The notes beneath the pieces were generated by a model. That model did not search any database. It saw nothing but the letters and a program-made list of their open reading frames with translations, and was not told where the DNA came from. Positions 27,201 through 35,655 of a stretch of DNA of 64,000 nucleotides are shown here, piece after piece. The stretch is taken from NCBI RefSeq assembly GCF_901827175.1, contig NZ_LR594662.1:5084001-5148000 (forward strand), given 5' to 3'. The stretch comes from Variovorax sp. RA8. Lineage in GTDB: Bacteria; Pseudomonadota; Gammaproteobacteria; Burkholderiales; Burkholderiaceae_C. A program made the position numbers and the translations under genes. How positions within the stretch are numbered: position 1 is the stretch's first letter; each line of letters begins with the position of its first letter.

Positions 27201-27629
27201 TCAGGGCTTCTTCACAGCTTCGTTCTGGGGCGTGCCCGGGATCTTCTCGCCGATCTTGTCGCCCACTTGACGCGTCTTGTCGGCAGCAGCGCCGGCGGTG
27301 TTGCTCACGGCGGTGCCGGCCTTGCTGGCGACATTCCCTGTCGCATCCGCAGCCTTCGCGGTGCCGCTCTTGGTGGCGTTCCAGGCCTTCTTGGTCGTCT
27401 TCTTGGTGCCTGTCCAGGCCTTCTTGGTGCCGCTCTCCGTCGCCTTCACGGCCTTCTTGGTGCCGCTCTTCGTGGCATCCCAGGTCTTCTCGCCTGCGTT
27501 CTCCGCCTTCTCGACCGTGCTCGGCTGTGCGCTCGGCTGAGTCTGGGTCTGCGCGGCTGCCGAGAGGCCGATGGAGGCCAGCGCCAGCGCCAGCGCGGCG
27601 GGCAACCAGCGAATCGATGATGTCTTCAT
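27201..27629 (-). CDS. Small exported Lys/Ala/Thr-rich repeat protein
   Basis: Protein of 142 residues, function unknown. The start at 27629 gives a signal peptide (MKTSSIRWLPAALALALA, cut after SAAAQT). The mature part has five or so degenerate repeats built on SGTKKAxKAT or GTKKAWxxT, followed by an Ala/Thr/Lys stretch. The pattern is amphipathic and resembles LEA/apolipoprotein-like or histone-H1-like repeats. An upstream extension of the frame exists, but the signal peptide fixes the start. A role in envelope stress or polyanion binding is only a guess. Confidence 0.8.
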   Translation of the reverse strand: MKTSSIRWLPAALALALASIGLSAAAQTQTQPSAQPSTVEKAENAGEKTWDATKSGTKKAVKATESGTKKAWTGTKKTTKKAWNATKSGTAKAADATGNVASKAGTAVSNTAGAAADKTRQVGDKIGEKIPGTPQNEAVKKP

Positions 27630-27753
27630 GGGGAAAGCTCCTTGTGGATGTTGGAGTGACGAACTTGCCACCGTCTTGCAACGGCCACTCCAACAGCAAG
27701 GATGACACCAAAAGCGCGCCCGAAGCCTCGTTTGCGCAATATGCGCCATCGGC

Positions 27754-28614
27754 CTACGCGCTTCGCCGGCGATCCGCCGACGCCCCGATCAGCGCCGACA
27801 GACGCGGCAGCGCCGACATCGCGTTGCGCGTGGTGGCTTCGGCCAGCACCTCGGGCGCGATGCCGCGCAGGCCCGCCAGCACCTCGGCGATGCGCGGCAG
27901 CTCGCCCGGCTCGTTGCGGCCCTGGGGCTGGCCCGCTGCGCGCTGCGCTTGCGTGCGATAGAGCCACTGGGGCTGGATGTCGGGCGAATCGGTCTCGAGC
28001 ACGATCGCCTCGAGCGGCAGCTCCGTCGCGAGGCGGCGCAGTTGCAGCGCACGCTCGAAGGTCAGCGCACCGCCGAAGCCCAGCTTGAGCCCGAGCGCGA
28101 GACAGGCCTGCGCCTGCTGGGCACTGCCGTTGAAGGCATGGGCGATGCCGAGCCAGTTCCCTTCGGGCCCGACCTGGCGCAGATGCTTGAGCACCTGGTC
28201 CACCGAACGGCGTACATGGATGATCACTGGCAGCCCGTGCTTGCGCGCGAGCTGCAACTGAGTGTGAAAGAAGTGTGCCTGCTTGTCGGCGTCGAGCCCA
28301 GGCACGAAGAAGTCGAGCCCGATCTCACCCACCGCGACCAGCCGCGGGTCGTCCCGCCGGGCCGCGAGTTCGGCATCGAGCTGCGCCAGGTGCTCGTCCC
28401 TCGCCTCGCCCGTGCACATGGGATGGATGCCGAGCGCGTAGGCGTCGTCCTGCGCATGCGCGAGCTCGCGCACGCTTGCGAAATTGGCGACCTCCACCGC
28501 GGGAATCACGCACAGGGCCACGTTGCGCTGCGCCGCGCGCGCACGGACCACGGGCATCTCGCCGCCGAACTCCGGCGCATCGAGGTGGCAATGGGTATCG
28601 ACGAAGACAGCCAT
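27754..28614 (-). CDS. TatD-family metal-dependent hydrolase/DNase
   Basis: TIM-barrel hydrolase of 286 residues. Metal ligands appear in FVDTHCHLDAPEF (HxH), in VGEIGLDFF (Glu/Asp), in VIIHVRRS (His), in IAHAFNGSAQQA (His) and in LETDSPDIQP (Asp). The ATG at 28614 gives the standard TatD N-terminus. A longer start at 28674 is possible but adds a non-conserved 20 residues. It is divergent from the protease gene with about 90 bp between. Confidence 0.93.
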   Translation of the reverse strand: MAVFVDTHCHLDAPEFGGEMPVVRARAAQRNVALCVIPAVEVANFASVRELAHAQDDAYALGIHPMCTGEARDEHLAQLDAELAARRDDPRLVAVGEIGLDFFVPGLDADKQAHFFHTQLQLARKHGLPVIIHVRRSVDQVLKHLRQVGPEGNWLGIAHAFNGSAQQAQACLALGLKLGFGGALTFERALQLRRLATELPLEAIVLETDSPDIQPQWLYRTQAQRAAGQPQGRNEPGELPRIAEVLAGLRGIAPEVLAEATTRNAMSALPRLSALIGASADRRRSA

Positions 28615-28703
28615 CGGCGGATGATGCCCGAACGTATGCACAGGCGCGGAAAGCGTGCTACCGTGCCTGCTCACGCGTGACTTTTTTAGCCGGAGGTGTC
28701 CCG

Positions 28704-29702
28704 ATGCGCAGGCCAGCTTTCTACAGTCGCTCGCCCCGCACGCCGCTCGATGACGCGGCAGATGCCGGGACGCCGCAGCAGCCCGACGGGACGCCCGGCG
28801 ACGCGTCGGCTCCGGCCGTTGCGCCTGCCGCCAGGTCGCGCTGGCAGCCCGGACGCCGCAGCTTCGCGCTGCTGCTCGCTCTCGCAGTCGGCTCGGCCGC
28901 CACCAGCCTCGCCCTGTGGCCGCGCCAGAACATCCGCCAGTACACGCAGAAGGACATCGACGCCGCCGTGCTGCGCACGCTGCAGACTGCCACCCTGCCC
29001 TCGCCGGCCGCCAAGGCCGCGGACATCATCCGCCCCTCCGTGGTGCGCGTAGTGGGCTATGGTCCCGAGAAGAAGACGCCCGAGGCGCAGACCCAGAAGC
29101 AGGGCCGCAACCTGGCCAAGGGCAAGCCGCCGGAGGCGCAGGCGGACGAGCCCCCCGGCGAGGTCGAGCGCGGGGTCGGCACCGGCGTGGTGATCGTCGA
29201 CAAGGGCATCATCCTCACCAACCTGCACGTGGTCGCGGGCGCCGAGAAGATCAAGGTCACCTTTGCCGACGGCCTCGAGGCGCCCGCCGTCATCACCGGC
29301 GTGCAGCCGGAGAATGACCTCGCGGTGCTGCAGGCGCAGAAGCTGCCCGACGACCTGATCCCGGCCGTGATGCGCTCGACCGCCGACCTGCAGCCCGGCG
29401 ACCAGGTGGCAGCCGTCGGCTTTCCCTTCGGCATCGGCCCCTCGGTCTCCGCCGGCGTGGTCTCGGGCCTCAAGCGCTCCTTCCGCTCGCCCGAAGGCAA
29501 GCAGGAGTTGGGCAACCTGATCCAGTTCGACGCCGCCGCCAACCCGGGCAACTCGGGCGGCCCGCTCGTCAACATGAACGGCGAGGTGCTCGGCATCGTC
29601 ACCGCGATCCTCAACCCGACCCAGCAGCGCACCTTCATTGGCATCGGATTTGCGGTCCCGATCGAGAACGCCGCCTCGGCCGCTGGTTCGCCGCCGTTCT
29701 GA
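28704..29702 (+). CDS. HtrA-like trypsin-fold serine protease without PDZ domain
   Basis: Membrane-anchored protease of 332 residues. The N-terminal ~50 residues are Pro/Ala-rich and cytoplasmic, followed by one membrane segment (SFALLLALAVGSAATSLALW). The protease domain shows the triad in TNLHVVAG (His), ENDLAVL (Asp) and NPGNSGGPLV (Ser). The protein ends soon after IGIGFAVPIENA, so the PDZ domain of DegP/DegS is absent. The ATG at 28704 has a GGAGG site 8-9 bp upstream. It lies 41 bp before moxR-like and may be co-transcribed with it. Confidence 0.9.
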   Translation: MRRPAFYSRSPRTPLDDAADAGTPQQPDGTPGDASAPAVAPAARSRWQPGRRSFALLLALAVGSAATSLALWPRQNIRQYTQKDIDAAVLRTLQTATLPSPAAKAADIIRPSVVRVVGYGPEKKTPEAQTQKQGRNLAKGKPPEAQADEPPGEVERGVGTGVVIVDKGIILTNLHVVAGAEKIKVTFADGLEAPAVITGVQPENDLAVLQAQKLPDDLIPAVMRSTADLQPGDQVAAVGFPFGIGPSVSAGVVSGLKRSFRSPEGKQELGNLIQFDAAANPGNSGGPLVNMNGEVLGIVTAILNPTQQRTFIGIGFAVPIENAASAAGSPPF

Positions 29703-29743
29703 AACGCCCTTCCTCCTGGCCCCGCACACAGAGAAAGCCCCGC

Positions 29744-30763
29744 ATGAGCACAGAGACCGAATCGACCCCCGCGTCTTCCGCCAGCACGGCCGAGCTGATG
29801 GAGCAGATCCTCTACCAGGTCAAGCGCGTCGTCGTCGGCCAGGACCGCTTCCTGGAGCGCGTGATGGTTGCGGTGCTGGCAGGTGGGCACCTGCTGGTGG
29901 AAGGCGTGCCGGGCCTGGCCAAGACCCTTACCGTGAAGACCCTGGCCGATGCGGTGCGCGGCCGCTTCAAGCGCATCCAGTTCACGCCCGACCTGGTGCC
30001 GGCCGACCTGGTGGGCACGCGCATCTACAACCAGAAGACCGGCGAATTCAGCACCTCCCTCGGCCCCGTGTTCGCCAACCTGCTGCTGGCCGATGAGATC
30101 AATCGCGCCCCCGCCAAGGTGCAGAGCGCGCTGCTCGAAGTGATGCAGGAGCGCCAGGTCACGATCGCCGGCGAGACCCACCGCGTGCCGCGCCCTTTCC
30201 TGGTGATGGCGACGCAGAACCCGATCGAGACGGAGGGCACCTACCCGCTGCCGGAGGCGCAGGTGGACCGCTTCATGATGAAGGTGCTGGTCGATTACCC
30301 GACCGACGAGGAAGAATTCGTGATCGTCGAGCGCGTCATCGGCCCGGCGGTCGAGGCCATCGCGGTGGCAAGCACCGAGCAGCTCGCGGCGCTGCAGGCC
30401 GAGGCGCGGCAGGTGTACGTCGATCCCTCGCTGATCCAGTACGCCGTGCGGCTGGTGTCGGCCACGCGCACGCCCGAGCGCCATGGGCTGAAAGACATGC
30501 GCCGCTTCATCACCTACGGCGCCAGCCCGCGTGCCAGCATCAACCTGACGGAGGGCGCGCGCGCACTGGCCCTCCTGCGGGGCCGCAGCTATGCGCTGCC
30601 CGAGGACATGACGGCCCTGGTCCCCGATGTGCTTCGGCACCGCGTGACGCTGTCCTACGAGGGCCTGTCGGAAGGGCTCACGCCCGACGGCCTGATCGAA
30701 CGCATCATGCGGGCCGTGCCACCGCCGGCCAAGCCGCTCGAACATGAAAAACTGGTGGCCTAG
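29744..30763 (+). CDS. MoxR-family AAA+ ATPase
   Basis: AAA+ chaperone of 339 residues. Walker A is LVEGVPGLAKTLTVKTLA (GxxGxxKT type), Walker B is LLLADEINRAPAKVQSALLE and sensor 1 is MATQNPIETEGTYPLPEAQ. The family assists maturation or insertion of partner proteins, often with a VWA protein. It overlaps the downstream DUF58 gene by 20 bp and heads the MoxR-DUF58-VWA unit. Confidence 0.95.
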   Translation: MSTETESTPASSASTAELMEQILYQVKRVVVGQDRFLERVMVAVLAGGHLLVEGVPGLAKTLTVKTLADAVRGRFKRIQFTPDLVPADLVGTRIYNQKTGEFSTSLGPVFANLLLADEINRAPAKVQSALLEVMQERQVTIAGETHRVPRPFLVMATQNPIETEGTYPLPEAQVDRFMMKVLVDYPTDEEEFVIVERVIGPAVEAIAVASTEQLAALQAEARQVYVDPSLIQYAVRLVSATRTPERHGLKDMRRFITYGASPRASINLTEGARALALLRGRSYALPEDMTALVPDVLRHRVTLSYEGLSEGLTPDGLIERIMRAVPPPAKPLEHEKLVA

Positions 30764-31739
30764 CCGACGTCCAGCGGCCAACGACGAACAGCTCGCGGCT
30801 GCCGAGGCCGCGGCCGGCGGCGCCGAGCGCGCGCTGCGCCGGCTCGAGTGGACCGTGATCCGCCGGCTCGACGGCCTGCTGCAGGGCGACTACCGCACCC
30901 TGATGCGCGGCACCGGCCTGGACCTGGCGGACCTGCGCGAGTACCAGCACCACGACGACGTGCGTCACATCGACTGGAACGTCACCGCCCGCCTGCAGAC
31001 GCCGCATGTGCGCGTGTTCACCGAAGACCGCGAGATGGCCGCCTGGTTCATCCTCGACCTGAGCCGCTCGGTGGACTTCGGCTCAGGCCGCAAGGCCAAG
31101 CGCGAGATCTCAGCCGGATTCGTCGGCGTGATCGCACGCCTGCTCACGCGGCACGGCAACCGGGTGGGCGCGCTGGTCTACGGCAACGACGTCGAAGCCG
31201 TGATACCGCCGCGCTCCGGCCGGCGCCACGTGCTTCACCTGCTTCACGCCATGGAACGCCGTGCCGACCAAAAGGACCAGCCGCGGCAGAAAGGCATGAC
31301 CCGCCTGGCCGAGCTGCTCAAGTCCGCGGCCGTGCTGATGCCGCGCCGCTCGACCGTGTTCGTGGTGTCCGACTTCCTCAGCGAGCCCGGCTGGGACCGC
31401 GCGCTGGCGCAGCTGGTGCGGCGCCACGAAGTGGTGGCGGTGCGCCTGTTCGATCCGCTCGAGCTCGACCTGCCCGATCTCGGACTGGTGCCGCTAACCG
31501 ACGCCGAGACCGGCGAGCAGATCTGGGTCGACACCCACGACGCCGGTTTCCGCAAGCGCTTCGCCCGCCTTGCCACCGAGCGCGAAAACACCTTGCGCGC
31601 GACGCTGGCCAAGGTCGGCGTCGACACGCTCGAACTCTCGACCAACGACGACCTGGTGGAAGCGATCGTGCGCTTTGCCGACATGCGCAAGCGCCGCGTG
31701 CGCGCCGGCTCGTCCCAGCCCAAGGCGGTGGCAGCATGA
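30744..31739 (+). CDS. DUF58 domain protein
   Basis: Protein of 331 residues with the DUF58 signature YQHHDDVRHIDWNVTARLQ at residues ~70-90. A VWA-like fold follows (FILDLSRSVDFGSG, VFVVSDFLSEPGW). Such proteins are usual partners of MoxR ATPases; the biochemical role is undefined. The start ATG lies 20 bp inside the moxR-like gene, and the stop overlaps the next ATG (ATGA), so the three genes are translationally coupled. Confidence 0.92.
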   Translation: MKNWWPSRRPAANDEQLAAAEAAAGGAERALRRLEWTVIRRLDGLLQGDYRTLMRGTGLDLADLREYQHHDDVRHIDWNVTARLQTPHVRVFTEDREMAAWFILDLSRSVDFGSGRKAKREISAGFVGVIARLLTRHGNRVGALVYGNDVEAVIPPRSGRRHVLHLLHAMERRADQKDQPRQKGMTRLAELLKSAAVLMPRRSTVFVVSDFLSEPGWDRALAQLVRRHEVVAVRLFDPLELDLPDLGLVPLTDAETGEQIWVDTHDAGFRKRFARLATERENTLRATLAKVGVDTLELSTNDDLVEAIVRFADMRKRRVRAGSSQPKAVAA

Positions 31740-32788
31740 ACTTCCTCTGGCCTCAATTCCTCTGGCTCCTGGCCGCGGTGCCGCTGCTGGTGCTGCTCTA
31801 CATCTGGCTCATGCGGCGCAAGAAGAAGCTGGCGCTGCGCTATGCCAGCCTGTCGATCGTGCGCGAGGCGATGGGCGCGCGCCAGAGCGTGCGGCGCCAC
31901 ATCCCGCCCTTCCTGTTCCTGCTGGCGATGGTCGCGATGCTGATCGCCGCCGCGCGGCCGATGGCGGTGGTGGTGCTGCCTTCCAACCAGCAGACCATCA
32001 TCCTGGCGATGGACGTGTCGGGCAGCATGCGCGCGGCCGACGTCCAGCCCAACCGGCTGGTGGCCGCGCAGGAAGCAGCCAAGGCCTTCCTGAAGGACCT
32101 GCCGCGCCACGTGAAGGTCGGCATCGTCGCCTTCGCGGGCAGCGCCAACGTCGCGCAGCTGCCCACCACCAACCGCGAGGACCTGGTCCAGGCGATCGAC
32201 TCCTTCCAGCTGCAGCGCGCCACCGCCACCGGCAACGCCATCGTCGTCTCGCTCGCCACGCTGTTCCCGGACGCCGGCATCGACATCGCGAACTTCGGCC
32301 CCCAGGGCAGCAACAACAACCGGTTGCGTGGCGTGCCCCTCGACCAGGCCGGCAAGCCACCGCCGAAGGAGTTCACGCCGGTGGCGCCGGGCTCCTACAC
32401 CTCGGCCGCCGTCATCATGCTGACCGACGGCCAGCGCACCACCGGCGTCGATCCGCTCGATGCGGCCAAGGTCGCAGCCGAGCGCGGCGTTCGCGTCTAC
32501 ACGGTGGGCATCGGCACCGTGGACGGCGAGACGATCGGCTTCGAAGGCTGGTCGATGCGCGTGCGCCTCGACGAGGAAACGCTCAAGGCCATCGCCAACA
32601 AGACGCAGGCCGAGTACTACTACGCGGGCACCGCGGCCGACCTCACCAAGGTCTACAACACGCTGAGCTCGCGGCTCACGGTCGAGAAGAAGGAAACCGA
32701 GATCTCGGCCCTGTTCGCGCTCGGTGCCGCGGTGCTGGCGCTGCTGTCGGCCGGGCTCTCTCTGCTCTGGTTCAACCGCATCCTGTAA
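31736..32788 (+). CDS. VWA domain membrane protein (BatA-like)
   Basis: Protein of 350 residues. Two N-terminal membrane segments (WLLAAVPLLVLLYIWLM; FLFLLAMVAMLIAAARPM) precede a von Willebrand A domain. Its MIDAS motif is MDVSGSMRA, with further ligand loops at TATGNA and MLTDGQRTTG. A final membrane segment near the C-terminus (ALGAAVLALLSAGLSLLWF) anchors the domain in the envelope. The metal-binding domain suggests protein-protein contacts that the MoxR ATPase could remodel. Confidence 0.93.
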   Translation: MNFLWPQFLWLLAAVPLLVLLYIWLMRRKKKLALRYASLSIVREAMGARQSVRRHIPPFLFLLAMVAMLIAAARPMAVVVLPSNQQTIILAMDVSGSMRAADVQPNRLVAAQEAAKAFLKDLPRHVKVGIVAFAGSANVAQLPTTNREDLVQAIDSFQLQRATATGNAIVVSLATLFPDAGIDIANFGPQGSNNNRLRGVPLDQAGKPPPKEFTPVAPGSYTSAAVIMLTDGQRTTGVDPLDAAKVAAERGVRVYTVGIGTVDGETIGFEGWSMRVRLDEETLKAIANKTQAEYYYAGTAADLTKVYNTLSSRLTVEKKETEISALFALGAAVLALLSAGLSLLWFNRIL

Positions 32789-32802
32789 GGAGTGCGGCGC
32801 GG

Positions 32803-33588
32803 ATGCCGGAACCGGACGACCCTCGCCGCATGTTCGACCTCAAAGACAGGACGGCGCTCGTCACGGGAGGCAATGGCGGCATCGGCCTGGGCATGGCGAA
32901 AGGCCTGGCGCAGGCCGGCGCCCGCGTCGTGATCGCGGCGCGCAATGCGGAAAAATCGGCCGCCGCGGTCGAGGCCCTGCGTGCCCTGGGCAGCGACAGC
33001 TTCGCGCTGGCGGCGGACGTGAGCGACGAGGCCTCCGTGCAGCGCCTCGTCGAAGAGGCGGCCGAGCGCTGCGGCCGGCTCGATATCCTGGTCAACAACG
33101 CCGGCACCACCGTGCGCAAGCCGGTGGACCAGCTCGCGCTGTCCGAGTGGCACCAGGTGATGGACACCAACCTCACCAGCGCCTTCCTGTGCTGCCGCGC
33201 GGCCTACCCGCACCTCAAGAAGGCCGGCCGCGGCAAGATCATCAACATCGGCTCGATGATGTCGATCTTCGGCGCCCCCTATGCGCCGGCGTACGGCGCG
33301 AGCAAGGGCGGGATCGTGCAGCTGACGCGCGCCATGGCCGCCTCCTGGGCACCCGACAACATCCAGGTCAACGCCGTGCTGCCAGGCTGGATCCGCACCG
33401 AGCTGACCGACGGCGCGCGCGCCCAGGTGCAGGGCCTGGAGGATCGCGTGAACGCGCGCACGCCCGCCGGGCGCTGGGGCGGGCCGGAGGACCTGGCGGG
33501 CATCGCGGTCTTCCTGGCGAGCCCCGCCTCCGATTTCGTGACGGGCACCGCGATTCCCGTCGACGGGGGCTATTCGATCGCGGCCTGA
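32803..33588 (+). CDS. SDR-family oxidoreductase (gluconate 5-dehydrogenase-like)
   Basis: Classical short-chain dehydrogenase of 261 residues. The cofactor site is VTGGNGGIGLGMAKGLAQAG, NNAG is present, the catalytic Ser is in NIGSMMS, the catalytic YxxxK in PAYGASKGG, and the end reads PVDGGYSIAA. It lies 14 bp after the VWA gene, but its function is unrelated. The ATG at 32803 has an AAGGAG site 10 bp upstream. The ATG at 32830 is an alternative that starts nearer the Rossmann fold. The substrate is unknown. Confidence 0.9.
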   Translation: MPEPDDPRRMFDLKDRTALVTGGNGGIGLGMAKGLAQAGARVVIAARNAEKSAAAVEALRALGSDSFALAADVSDEASVQRLVEEAAERCGRLDILVNNAGTTVRKPVDQLALSEWHQVMDTNLTSAFLCCRAAYPHLKKAGRGKIINIGSMMSIFGAPYAPAYGASKGGIVQLTRAMAASWAPDNIQVNAVLPGWIRTELTDGARAQVQGLEDRVNARTPAGRWGGPEDLAGIAVFLASPASDFVTGTAIPVDGGYSIAA

Positions 33589-33639
33589 CGCGGTGACTGT
33601 GACTGCGGCGACATCGCAGTCGCGGGGCCGTCTTCGGAC

Positions 33640-34554
33640 TCAGCGCGGGATTCGCGGCGGGGACGTCTTGAGCGCCTCGTCCCACACGCGGTTGAATGCC
33701 TGGCAGAAGGCCCCCTGCACCACCGACATCGGCCGGTACCGGTTGCGGATGATGCGGACCTCCAGCCGTTCGCTGCTCTTGAAGGGCCGCACCGCGAGAC
33801 CGGTGAACGACTGGCCCGCAACGGCGGCACGATCGATGACGGCGATGCCGGCGCCGGCCTGGGCGAACCAGCATGCGGTGGTCGCGGAGCGCACCTCGAT
33901 ATCCAGGCGCAGTTGCGCGGCCGCCTTGCCGTAGGCGCGGTGCAGGCTCTGGCCGTAGGGCGTGCCGGCGGACGAGGTGATCACGCGCTGGCCGCGCAGG
34001 TCGGAAGGCGTGACCAGGGCCTTCGCGGCGAGCGGATGATCCTCGCGCATCACGCATGCCAGGCCGCAGGCGTAGCTCTTGACGGTCACCAGATTGGGAT
34101 GCTCGTTGGGCAACAGGCCGATCGCGAGATCGGCTGAATGGTCGAGCAGCGCATCGACCATGATGGGCGACACCAGGACTTCGATGCGGGTCTTGAGCAG
34201 CGGAAAGCGCTCGTAGAGCAGGGCGACCGCGCGCGGCGTGAGGTGCGAGGCCAGGCTGGCCGAGACGGCCAGGCGCAGCGTGCCGCTCTCGGGCCGGGCC
34301 AGTGTTCGCGAGACGTCGCGCACGCGCTCGACGCCGCGCCAGAGGCTCTCGATCTCGGCGTGGAGCTGCTGCGCCTCTGGCGTGGGCACGAGGCGGCCCT
34401 TGACGCGCTCGAACAGGGTCAACCCGCTCTGGCGCGCCGCATGCGCGAGCAGCTTGCTCACCGCCGGCTGCGAGACGTGCAGCAGCTCGGCCGCCCCAGC
34501 CACGCTGCCGGTGAGCATGACGGCGCGGAAGACTTCCATGTGGCGCAGGTTCAT
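33640..34554 (-). CDS. LysR-family transcriptional regulator
   Basis: Regulator of 304 residues. The HTH is MNLRHMEVFRAVMLTGSVAG through LLHVSQPAVSKLLAHAARQS, followed by the effector domain. The ATG at 34554 is used; an in-frame TTG lies 6 bp upstream at 34560. It is divergent from the Bug/FAD-oxidoreductase pair and has a T-N11-A palindrome exactly at its start, so it probably controls that pair and itself. Confidence 0.93.
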   Translation of the reverse strand: MNLRHMEVFRAVMLTGSVAGAAELLHVSQPAVSKLLAHAARQSGLTLFERVKGRLVPTPEAQQLHAEIESLWRGVERVRDVSRTLARPESGTLRLAVSASLASHLTPRAVALLYERFPLLKTRIEVLVSPIMVDALLDHSADLAIGLLPNEHPNLVTVKSYACGLACVMREDHPLAAKALVTPSDLRGQRVITSSAGTPYGQSLHRAYGKAAAQLRLDIEVRSATTACWFAQAGAGIAVIDRAAVAGQSFTGLAVRPFKSSERLEVRIIRNRYRPMSVVQGAFCQAFNRVWDEALKTSPPRIPR

Positions 34555-34566
34555 AACCAAAGGTTA
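34554..34566. promoter_or_regulatory. LysR-type operator (T-N11-A palindrome)
   Basis: TAACCAAAGGTTA is a 13-bp palindrome with exact T-N11-A spacing, the LysR consensus. It overlaps the start codon region of the LysR gene and lies about 100 bp before the Bug gene. A run of ten C (34625-34634) sits between the operator and the Bug ribosome site. Confidence 0.55.
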
Positions 34567-34666
34567 AGGCATGGACATGTCTTTTCATTTGCCGAGCGTC
34601 GGTGCGCGCCGAACAATGCAGGTACCCCCCCCCCGCAAGGGCAGAGACAAGAGATGGAGACGAGCC

Positions 34667-35647
34667 ATGACGAAGACGAACATCGGCCCTGCGCGCCGGC
34701 GCCTGCTGCAGGCCGCGGCACTGATGGCCCTGGCCCCCTCGCTGCGCGCACAGGGGTTCCCGAGCAAGCCGGTGCGCATCTACCTGCCCCAGCCCCCCGG
34801 TGGCGCGGCAGATCGGCTCGCGCGGGTACTCGGCGAACGGCTGGAGGCGCGCTGGAAGCAGTCGGTCATCATCGAGAACAAGCCCGGCGGCGGCGTGGTG
34901 ATCGGCACGCTGGCGACCGCGCGCGCGGCGCCCGATGGCCACACGCTGGGCCTGCTCGGCAGTTCGCTCAGCATCAACGCCGTGCAGCGCAAGGACCTGC
35001 CCTACGACAGCGCGACAGACCTGCAGCCGATCGCGCGCGTGGGCTACTACACGGTGGCGCTGGTCGCCGCGGCCGACTTCCCGGCCAGCAACATCCGTGA
35101 GCTGATCGCGCTGGCGAAGAAGCAGCCCGGAAAGCTCTCGTTCGGCTCCAACGGCATCGGCACCTCGGCGCAGCTCGCCGGCGAGATGCTCAACCACATG
35201 GCCGGCATCCAGCTGCAGCATGTGCCCTACAACGGCGCGGCCAAGATGTACACCGAGATCGTGGGCCGGCAGCTCCCGATGGGCTTCTCGGTCGCCAGCT
35301 CGGCCGAGACTTTCGTCAAGGCCGGCCAGCTCAAGGTGCTCGGCGTGACCAGCGCCAAGCGCAGTCCGCTCTACCCCGACTGGCCGGCGATCGCCGAGAC
35401 GCTGCCGGGCTACGAGGCGATCAACTGGGCCGGTTTCGCAGCGCCGGCCGGGGTGCCGCGCGAGATCGCGCAGCGGCTGGCCGACGACATCGCGGCGGTG
35501 CTTGCCATGCCCGAGGTCGCCAAGGCCATGGCGGAGATGGGCGTGGAAGTCTCGCCGCAGGGACCGGACGAATTCAAGGCCTTCATCCAGAGCGAGATCC
35601 GGCGCTTCGCCGAAGTCACCAAACCGCTCGGCACACCCACCAACTGA
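34667..35647 (+). CDS. Bug/TctC-family periplasmic receptor
   Basis: Receptor of 326 residues. The N-terminus has RRRLLQAAALMALAPSLRAQ, a signal peptide with an RRR that could fit Tat or Sec export. Family hallmarks are KPVRIYLPQPPGGAADRLAR, ENKPGGGVVIGTLATARAAP and FGSNGIGTSAQLAGEM. The ATG at 34667 has a GGAGACGAG-type site. It is 8 bp upstream of the FAD oxidoreductase gene, forming a two-gene unit under the divergent LysR regulator. Confidence 0.93.
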   Translation: MTKTNIGPARRRLLQAAALMALAPSLRAQGFPSKPVRIYLPQPPGGAADRLARVLGERLEARWKQSVIIENKPGGGVVIGTLATARAAPDGHTLGLLGSSLSINAVQRKDLPYDSATDLQPIARVGYYTVALVAAADFPASNIRELIALAKKQPGKLSFGSNGIGTSAQLAGEMLNHMAGIQLQHVPYNGAAKMYTEIVGRQLPMGFSVASSAETFVKAGQLKVLGVTSAKRSPLYPDWPAIAETLPGYEAINWAGFAAPAGVPREIAQRLADDIAAVLAMPEVAKAMAEMGVEVSPQGPDEFKAFIQSEIRRFAEVTKPLGTPTN

Positions 35648-35655
35648 CATCACCC

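Noticed and set aside
28704..29702. Truncation of the HtrA-like protease by a frameshift at its 3' end
   Set aside because: I looked for a PDZ domain in the other frames between 29650 and 29744 and there is no room for one before the MoxR gene; a PDZ-less form is more likely.
31570..32802. Upstream extension of the second SDR frame into the VWA gene
   Set aside because: It is an out-of-frame shadow of the VWA gene; the SDR Rossmann fold begins only after 32803.
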